Under the pieces are notes generated by a model. It made no database searches. It was not told where the DNA came from and saw only the letters and a program-made list of their open reading frames with translations. From IMG/VR virus record IMGVR_UViG_3300036985_001699, positions 1 through 45,556 of that record: DNA of 45,556 nucleotides. One strand, given 5' to 3'. A program made the position numbers and the translations under genes. Positions 40,396 through 45,556 of this stretch are shown piece after piece. Source of the stretch: a virus. The number at the start of each line of letters is the position of its first letter. The stretch's first letter is position 1.

Positions 40396-41469
40396 CTATC
40401 TAAGGCTTGCCACAAATTCAACAAATTGTTCGTCTGCTGTTTTGGCTTTAGCGAAATCTCCTACGGGGGCGGTGTTCTTGCCACCACTAGGGTTATTCAC
40501 TTTAGCTTCCCATTCAGCGTTTGCCTCGCTCAATCCTTTTTTGTATGAGTTAGAAATCAAGTTACTCATCTTGTTATAGACGTAAGTCATTTCAACAATC
40601 TTCTGTACTTGTTCCATTCCATTAGCATCGGGAGAGAAACTTGGAGCAACCTGCGAAGCAATTTCGGACAACAATGCCTTGTCTGCTTGTGGGATGTCAA
40701 ATTTAACTTTCTTGCCTTTGTCAACTTCAAACTCGAAAGAATTAATCTTGGCGACTACTTCATTTGTTTTAGTTTTCCATTCCAAGTTGCGCTTCTCGGT
40801 GTCGATGGCTTTTAACTCATTTGTTTTGTTGGGAACGTCCTTCAAAGTGTTAATTTGCAATTCTCGAATTGCGGACTTTGCTTTCTCGCTGTCCAACTTC
40901 ATTTGAATTTGACCTAGACGCTGCTCATCATCAGAAGCGTATTCGCTTAACTTGTATTTACTAGAAATAAGCAAGTCAATCTCTTCGCTACCTAACGATG
41001 GGTACTCTTGCTTCATTTGAAACGCAATAGCTTGTTTGCTATCCATTGTCGCTACGTCTGTGGTAAGAACATCAAATGCGTTCTTAAATGCTTCCGTTTG
41101 TGACTTTGGGTCGCCATATTGCGATACTAATTGGTCAATGTACTCTGCGAACTTAGTTTGGTACTTCGGTGCTTCCGAACTTGCTTTTAATTCGTCATAA
41201 CCTAAAAGCCTTTCCTTAATAGTATCGGGGTTGTCAATACCAAATAACTCATTTAGTATTTTACCTCTATCCATTTCGGACGCTTGGTTTGACGTATTAT
41301 TAGCGGTTGGTTGTACCGTTTGTGGTTCGTCATTATTAATTGAAAGAACGGTGTCAATAGGTTCAACTACTTGCTGAACTTGTGTTGTTTCAACGGGCGG
41401 TGTAACGGGGTCAACTTGTTGTTGAACATCGGGTACAGCACCCATATCTTCTAGCATTGTATCTAACAT
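40396..41469 (-). CDS. Scaffold-like protein
   Basis: Start at the ATG at 41469 (MLDTMLEDMG); a longer frame from 41508 runs through the promoter box and is rejected. 357 residues, highly charged, low in aromatics, with a proline/glutamine-rich N-terminus (VDPVTPPVETTQVQQVV) and long helical parts (RELQINTLKDVPNKTNELKA). This is the normal look of phage scaffold proteins, which guide capsid assembly and are then removed. It lies immediately upstream of the capsid gene with a 37-base gap and no promoter between, so both are likely cotranscribed. Confidence 0.7.
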   Translation of the reverse strand: MLDTMLEDMGAVPDVQQQVDPVTPPVETTQVQQVVEPIDTVLSINNDEPQTVQPTANNTSNQASEMDRGKILNELFGIDNPDTIKERLLGYDELKASSEAPKYQTKFAEYIDQLVSQYGDPKSQTEAFKNAFDVLTTDVATMDSKQAIAFQMKQEYPSLGSEEIDLLISSKYKLSEYASDDEQRLGQIQMKLDSEKAKSAIRELQINTLKDVPNKTNELKAIDTEKRNLEWKTKTNEVVAKINSFEFEVDKGKKVKFDIPQADKALLSEIASQVAPSFSPDANGMEQVQKIVEMTYVYNKMSNLISNSYKKGLSEANAEWEAKVNNPSGGKNTAPVGDFAKAKTADEQFVEFVASLR

Positions 41470-41485
41470 ATAATTTAAGTTTGAT

Positions 41486-41506
41486 GCAAATATAACACTT
41501 TTTAAC
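41486..41506 (-). promoter_or_regulatory. Late-type promoter motif, scaffold-capsid operon
   Basis: Same 21 bases as at 37873-37893, with TATATTTG at 41487-41494. The -7 box is 17 bases before the scaffold ATG. It lies back-to-back with the plus-strand box at 41519-41526. Confidence 0.65.
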
Positions 41507-41518
41507 AAATTTAATAAC

Positions 41519-41526
41519 TACCTTTG
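41519..41526 (+). promoter_or_regulatory. Plus-strand -7 box, phosphoesterase gene
   Basis: TACCTTTG on the plus strand, 21 bases before the ATG at 41548. It is the only plus-strand box of this type I could place in the head module. Confidence 0.5.
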
Positions 41527-41547
41527 CTATACATTAAAATATACAAA

Positions 41548-42546
41548 ATGCGACAAACTACCCAAATAGGCAAGATTGCAAAAGAGTACATTGAAAAATT
41601 CCCAAACAGCAGTAAGAAAACTTTAGCCGAGAAAATGGCTTTAGAAAATCCACTTGTATTTACAGACCTTGAACACGCAAGAAGTGTCATTAGGCACTAC
41701 ACGGGCGCAGGGGGGAAGAAAACAAGAAAGCCTACTTCAACTAACTTGGTGATGGAAAGTGATTTTACTAGAGAAAATCCATACGGGCTTCCCGAAAGCG
41801 AAGAAAAGCCTGCTGTTATATATAAGATGCCAACGGCTAACAACAACATTCTAGTTTTATCTGATGTGCATTTGCCTTACCAAAACAACAAAGCGTTGAC
41901 TTTAGCACTTGATTACGGCAAAAAGGAAAACATAAATACAATCCTTTTACTTGGTGATATTATGGATATGCACAAAGCATCATTCCACGAACAAGACCCT
42001 AAGAAGCGTGACCTTACATACGAGTTTGAAATATGCAGACAATTCTTAGACGTACTTAAAAACGCTTTTCCAAATGCTAAAATATTCTACAAAGAGGGCA
42101 ACCACGAGGTTCGATGGGAACGCTTTTTGAGAGTTAAAGCACCAATAGTTTTAGATATGCAAGAGTTTAGGTTGCAGACCATTTTGAAGTTAGGTGAGCG
42201 TGGCATTACTTGGATACCAAACAACCAAGTGATGAAGATAGGAAAGTTGTACGCAATTCACGGTAATGAATATAAAGGGAGTGGTGGTATTAATGCGGCT
42301 CGTACCCTATGGCTTCGTGCGGGGGAAAGCACCATCTGTGGCGACAAGCATAAGACGCAAACAATGCTCAAAACTAACATTAGCCAAAAGGTACACGGCA
42401 CATTCGTGGTTGGGTGTCTTTGCGAACTTAACCCCGACTATTTAAGTCTAAACGAATGGAACTTAGGGTTTGCTGTTATTAAAGTCCTAAAGGGCGGTGA
42501 GTTTGAGGTTTACAACAAATCCATTATTGACGGCAAAGTTTTGTAA
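41548..42546 (+). CDS. Calcineurin-like metallophosphoesterase
   Basis: Start at the ATG at 41548; a TTG at 41524 overlaps the promoter box. 332 residues. A helical N-terminal domain of about 60 residues (IAKEYIEKFPNSSKKTLAEKM) is followed by the five phosphoesterase motifs: LSDVHLP, LLGDIMDMH, EGNHEVRW, IHGNEYKG and CGDKHKTQT. These bind two metals and cleave phosphodiesters or monoesters. Phages use such enzymes on RNA, cyclic nucleotides or DNA ends, but the substrate cannot be told. It is on the opposite strand from all neighbours and its stop is directly next to the stop of the metallopeptidase gene, so it looks like an independently expressed insert. Confidence 0.8.
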   Translation: MRQTTQIGKIAKEYIEKFPNSSKKTLAEKMALENPLVFTDLEHARSVIRHYTGAGGKKTRKPTSTNLVMESDFTRENPYGLPESEEKPAVIYKMPTANNNILVLSDVHLPYQNNKALTLALDYGKKENINTILLLGDIMDMHKASFHEQDPKKRDLTYEFEICRQFLDVLKNAFPNAKIFYKEGNHEVRWERFLRVKAPIVLDMQEFRLQTILKLGERGITWIPNNQVMKIGKLYAIHGNEYKGSGGINAARTLWLRAGESTICGDKHKTQTMLKTNISQKVHGTFVVGCLCELNPDYLSLNEWNLGFAVIKVLKGGEFEVYNKSIIDGKVL

Positions 42547-42786
42547 TTAGTCGTCTATCCGTCTAAACTTTAAAGACCACATACTATTGCATATCTTCTT
42601 AGATATTCTGTCCACTTCTTTTTCGGATAGGTCGGGAAAATGTATGTGCAATAGTTCGTGTAATACCACAAGCATATATGGTTTTTTCTTCATGCGTTCG
42701 TCTATGTGAATTTCATTGTGTTCGATGAACGCAAGTCCCTCTGCTTTCTGACGACCAAGTTTTTTATGAACTATTTTTGTTGCCAT
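42547..42786 (-). CDS. Small HELLH zinc metallopeptidase-like protein
   Basis: 79 residues. The core is VVLHELLHIHFPDLSEKEVDRI: the HExxH zinc motif HELLH followed by a F-P-D-L-S-E-x-x-V segment. These are minimal SprT/ImmA-like zinc domains often found in phages next to head genes. They may act as peptidases or, because so small, as zinc-binding proteins only. The gene lies between the portal gene (19-base gap) and the convergent phosphoesterase gene, with abutting stop codons. Confidence 0.65.
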   Translation of the reverse strand: MATKIVHKKLGRQKAEGLAFIEHNEIHIDERMKKKPYMLVVLHELLHIHFPDLSEKEVDRISKKICNSMWSLKFRRIDD

Positions 42787-42805
42787 ACTGCAAGGGTTTT
42801 ATGTT

Positions 42806-45127
42806 TTATTTCGGTGGCAAACTCGCCTCAAATGCTTTCTCGCCTTTCTTGGTTTCCGACCTTACTATTGTTTGTTCGTTTCTGTACGGTTGCGTTTCTT
42901 TAAACACCCTTATTTGCGCTTCGGCTTCCGCTTGTATTACAGCTAGTTTTGTTTCACGCTCATATTGTAACATTTGCATTTGCCCTTCTGTTGACGCTTG
43001 GGTCTGTTGTACGATGCCGTCTGATTGTGTCTTAATCTTCATTTGCTCATTCGCCACAAACTCATCTCTGCGCTTTTTCAACAAGTAAGAATACTTACGC
43101 ATAATTACTTTAAGATTTACACCACTATATATCTCGGTAATCAATGGGATTGCATCGTCCACGAACAGACCGCCCGTAGTAGGGTTGTTAGGATTGATAA
43201 CGCTACTCATTATCATTTCCTCCATTTTTCTTCTTTGCTGTTCGGTAGGCAATGGCTCTAATGCAATACCAAATGTCATAGGGCTTACTTCTTCACCGAC
43301 CTCTATTATCTTGCCTAATGCTTTGTCATATACGCCAATAGTTTTATCCTTGAGCATGATTTGTAGCTTCAATGATATATCCGTAGCTAATCTCTCGTGG
43401 ATGTTGGTTACTGCGTCCAAGATACTTCCCAAAGAGTTTTCCGATGACGACACAGCTTGTTTTGCCACACCACTTAACATATTCGGGTCAGGGTTGCTTG
43501 CCGCCATTACCTCGTTAATACCGCTTACCTCGTATATCATTCGCATATTGTAGTCCAAGTCTGCTATGATTTCGCTAAATTGTCGCCCTAATCCACCGTC
43601 CAATTCCTCAATAGGTTTACCTGCTATCCGCCCGTTCTCATCCATTGTAGAAGTACCACGATACAATACGATACCCGTTTCGGTAGCCATTTGGAACAAC
43701 TCTTCTGTGGATTTTATCTTTCCGTCCACCATCACATTATCCCACGCTTCCAAGTTAATCATCAAACCTTTTGGTAGTGCCGTTGCTTTTAAGTTCTGCA
43801 ACTTCAACCAACTTAACTGAATAGCGTCCGCAAATGGGAGAATACTCTCCAAAATACTTTTGTTGTCGCTTCTGTATATTTTAATAGGCAATGAACATTC
43901 TCTAGGGTTTCTTTTATCTCTAGGAATGTCGTACATTTTTCCGTAGTTGTACACATAGTTGGTGTTGATTAACCAACTTGTTTTGTAAACCGATACTATA
44001 TCTACGGGATAAATTTCTTTTTCTACTTTTTGCCCTTCCTTGTAGTCTACGTTTTTACCCAATTTAGCGTTAAAGCCTTTTTGGTACACCATTTCCCCAT
44101 CGTTAGACTTGACTTTCTTCATTTTGTATCTGTCGGTACTGATGAAGTAAATGTCCATAATCACTACTTGGTAGTTCTGCCATTGACCGAAGTTGGCATC
44201 TGTATTGACGTAAGGTTGTGTGGCGTTGTTTGGAGCGAAAGGTTGGTTGTAACTATTCTGCGCTTGTGCTGCTATCTGCTCGTATTCCTCGTCTGTAAAT
44301 TGACTTCCTGCTTCTTGTTTTAATTGAGCAATAGTCACCGCACGAAGTTCCGCTATTCTTTCAATATCTCCGTCACCCATTCCGCCCGTCTTGCCTCTAA
44401 AGTTATCGAATAAAAGGTTCACGGGGTCAACGTATCTTACGTCAATTTCTTTGGTGAAGATATTTGTTTCCACTTTGGAAGCCGCCAACCCTAAGTCAAA
44501 AGCGTCCTCAATGTTCTTTCTGTGTATGTCGTTGAACCTATTTTTGTCAAGAATGTGCTTTGTTGCTAATTCTATTTTCATTTCCTCTGCCATCTTGTAG
44601 GTCATAGAAAATAGCATTTCAAATTCTTCTCTTACTTCGGGTATAATATCTAATTCAGGGTTGGTTAATGGAACACCCGACTGCGCCTCGACTTGCGCCA
44701 AAAAGGGCTGTAATTGCTTTTCTGCCCACGTTCTAATCTTTACAGTTTCTTTGGAGTTTACCGCTTCGGGGTTTACTGCCGTTGCGATAATATCGTAGTT
44801 CAATTTTAGTAGGAAGTTAATCACTACTCTTCTAATCTTTGGTATCGTGGAAACAATGCTCCAATCTAAGTTCAAATACGTTGCCCTTCTCCCCTCGTTG
44901 TCTTTTACCCTTGCCAACATATCCATGTACTTCTGCGTAGTTTGATTTCCGTCAGCGTACTTTCGGTTGCTTATCCAATCAGCCCTACGTTGTAAAACAT
45001 ATTGATTTTTCACCCACGCATTGTAGGCGGCTTGACAATATTGAGCAAACCATTGTTTCCCCTTTAAATTAGGGTCAATTAAATGGGACGGGAAAAAACT
45101 AAGGTATGTCGGGTTAGGTAAGTTCAT
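42806..45127 (-). CDS. Portal protein
   Basis: Start at the ATG at 45127 (MNLPNPTYLSFF); a TTG at 45139 adds four residues and is less likely. 773 residues. The region up to about 500 has the mixed alpha/beta core of portals, with an NEVMAASNPDPN segment and a following helix (DAVTNIHERLATDISLKLQIMLKD) that looks like the crown/barrel region. The tail is helical and Q/E-rich (MQMLQYERETKLAVIQAEAEAQI), typical of the C-terminal barrel. It would be the dodecameric ring for DNA packaging. Supported by size and position upstream of scaffold and capsid. Confidence 0.7.
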   Translation of the reverse strand: MNLPNPTYLSFFPSHLIDPNLKGKQWFAQYCQAAYNAWVKNQYVLQRRADWISNRKYADGNQTTQKYMDMLARVKDNEGRRATYLNLDWSIVSTIPKIRRVVINFLLKLNYDIIATAVNPEAVNSKETVKIRTWAEKQLQPFLAQVEAQSGVPLTNPELDIIPEVREEFEMLFSMTYKMAEEMKIELATKHILDKNRFNDIHRKNIEDAFDLGLAASKVETNIFTKEIDVRYVDPVNLLFDNFRGKTGGMGDGDIERIAELRAVTIAQLKQEAGSQFTDEEYEQIAAQAQNSYNQPFAPNNATQPYVNTDANFGQWQNYQVVIMDIYFISTDRYKMKKVKSNDGEMVYQKGFNAKLGKNVDYKEGQKVEKEIYPVDIVSVYKTSWLINTNYVYNYGKMYDIPRDKRNPRECSLPIKIYRSDNKSILESILPFADAIQLSWLKLQNLKATALPKGLMINLEAWDNVMVDGKIKSTEELFQMATETGIVLYRGTSTMDENGRIAGKPIEELDGGLGRQFSEIIADLDYNMRMIYEVSGINEVMAASNPDPNMLSGVAKQAVSSSENSLGSILDAVTNIHERLATDISLKLQIMLKDKTIGVYDKALGKIIEVGEEVSPMTFGIALEPLPTEQQRRKMEEMIMSSVINPNNPTTGGLFVDDAIPLITEIYSGVNLKVIMRKYSYLLKKRRDEFVANEQMKIKTQSDGIVQQTQASTEGQMQMLQYERETKLAVIQAEAEAQIRVFKETQPYRNEQTIVRSETKKGEKAFEASLPPK

Positions 45128-45147
45128 TCTTTCTTTCAATATTGTTA

Positions 45148-45155
45148 CAAAATTA
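45148..45155 (-). promoter_or_regulatory. Bacteroidota-type -7 box, portal gene
   Basis: TAATTTTG on the minus strand, 20 bases before the portal ATG. It is preceded by GCAAAAAATGT, similar to the AAAAA-GTGT part of the late motif. Weaker match than the others. Confidence 0.4.
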
Positions 45156-45169
45156 ACATTTTTTGCTTA

Positions 45170-45529
45170 CTAAATCGAAGAAACAAACACTATCGGGTCT
45201 TGCGCTGTTTCTTCTGTTACGGTTTCTGCGTAGTTGTCAATAGTGATTTCACCGTTTAGCCAATAGGTGTTTATCGCTTTGGCTTCTTCGTGCCATTGAC
45301 TTCGTGTGTCGGCAAGGGTTCGCTCAAATTCTTTTAGGTCTTGTTTGTACCCTGCGTTAAGTACACGCTTCTCAAACTCCGCTTCGTGCAAAGCATTTAT
45401 TTCAGCAATGTGCGCTTGTTTATCCCATAAACTTGGTAATGATAACAAGTAATTTTCTAAAGAAATGGCATCGTCAAAATATAAAATTTGACTTCCATTT
45501 GTATACTTATAATTTGTTACAATTTCCAT
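45170..45529 (-). CDS. Hypothetical protein upstream of portal (119 aa)
   Basis: 119 residues, acidic, with a helical central segment (IAEINALHEAEFEKRVLNAGYKQDLKEF). No known motif. It lies upstream of the portal gene with a 42-base gap, on the same strand. Possible roles are head completion or terminase small subunit, but the sequence does not support either. About 27 bases remain between its start and the right edge of the window. Confidence 0.55.
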   Translation of the reverse strand: MEIVTNYKYTNGSQILYFDDAISLENYLLSLPSLWDKQAHIAEINALHEAEFEKRVLNAGYKQDLKEFERTLADTRSQWHEEAKAINTYWLNGEITIDNYAETVTEETAQDPIVFVSSI

Positions 45530-45556
45530 AGTTCAATAGTATATAATGTTAAAATT

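Noticed and set aside
41470-41508. Longer scaffold start
   Set aside because: The extension runs through the late promoter motif.
1-45556. tRNA genes, CRISPR arrays, insertion sequences and attachment sites
   Set aside because: None recognised on reading both strands; a dedicated tRNA scan was not possible here.

Overview
This window reads as one continuous stretch of a lytic, short-tailed, tailed-phage genome (or a large fragment of one) that infects a member of the Bacteroidota, probably a flavobacterium-like host. The grounds are: low to medium GC; many Bacteroidota-type -7 promoter boxes (TAnnTTTG) just upstream of genes, two of them with a TTTG -33 box 19-20 nt away; a carboxypeptidase-regulatory-like domain in a tail protein; and structural proteins of the type seen in crAss-like phages and Cellulophaga podoviruses. 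I see no integrase, repressor, tail sheath, tape measure, tRNA or CRISPR array, and no DNA polymerase in the window. The first gene runs off the left edge, so the genome probably continues there.

Layout. Nearly everything is on the minus strand. 1-1390 (+) holds a truncated glycosyltransferase and a stand-alone DnaA domain-IV-like DNA-binding protein. 1325-2978 (-) holds two more glycosyltransferase-like genes around a small unknown. 2990-8616 (-) is the early/replication module: a primase-polymerase/helicase, a run of small unknown genes, a structured intergenic region that may be a small RNA, an SSB-like OB-fold protein, a PD-(D/E)XK exonuclease and two small genes. 8629-10161 is a fibre/receptor-binding-like protein. 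10201-21081 encodes internal virion or ejection proteins, including two very large 'polyvalent' proteins (1601 and 1024 aa) with a complete ferritin gene wedged between them. 21123-23646 is a Vsr-like nuclease and the terminase large subunit. 23692-25553 is a nucleotide-pool and nuclease module: a dNTP diphosphohydrolase-HAD fusion, a NinG/HNH-like protein, MazG and an unknown. 25670-28045 holds an unknown gene and the lysis cassette (holin, M15 endolysin, a 32-aa membrane protein, and an overlapping spanin-like pair). 28084-28879 holds small genes. 28922-45529 is the structural module: tail/muzzle-like protein, connector, three fibre-like genes, a head protein, major capsid, scaffold and portal. 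A plus-strand metallophosphoesterase and a small HELLH metallopeptidase interrupt it.

How the parts work together. The prim-pol/helicase, SSB-like protein, exonuclease and DnaA-like protein would run replication and recombination. The diphosphohydrolase-HAD fusion and MazG reshape nucleotide pools. Terminase, portal, scaffold and capsid build and fill the head. The ejection proteins probably enter the cell with the DNA and may bring ADP-ribosyltransferase, ParB-like and possibly ferroxidase activities. The lysis genes release progeny. A 20-21 nt motif (GTTAAAAAGTGTTATATTTG) repeated in front of the scaffold gene and a fibre gene, and nearly repeated before another fibre gene, looks like a phage-specific late promoter.

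All family calls are from reading motifs by eye. No search was run.
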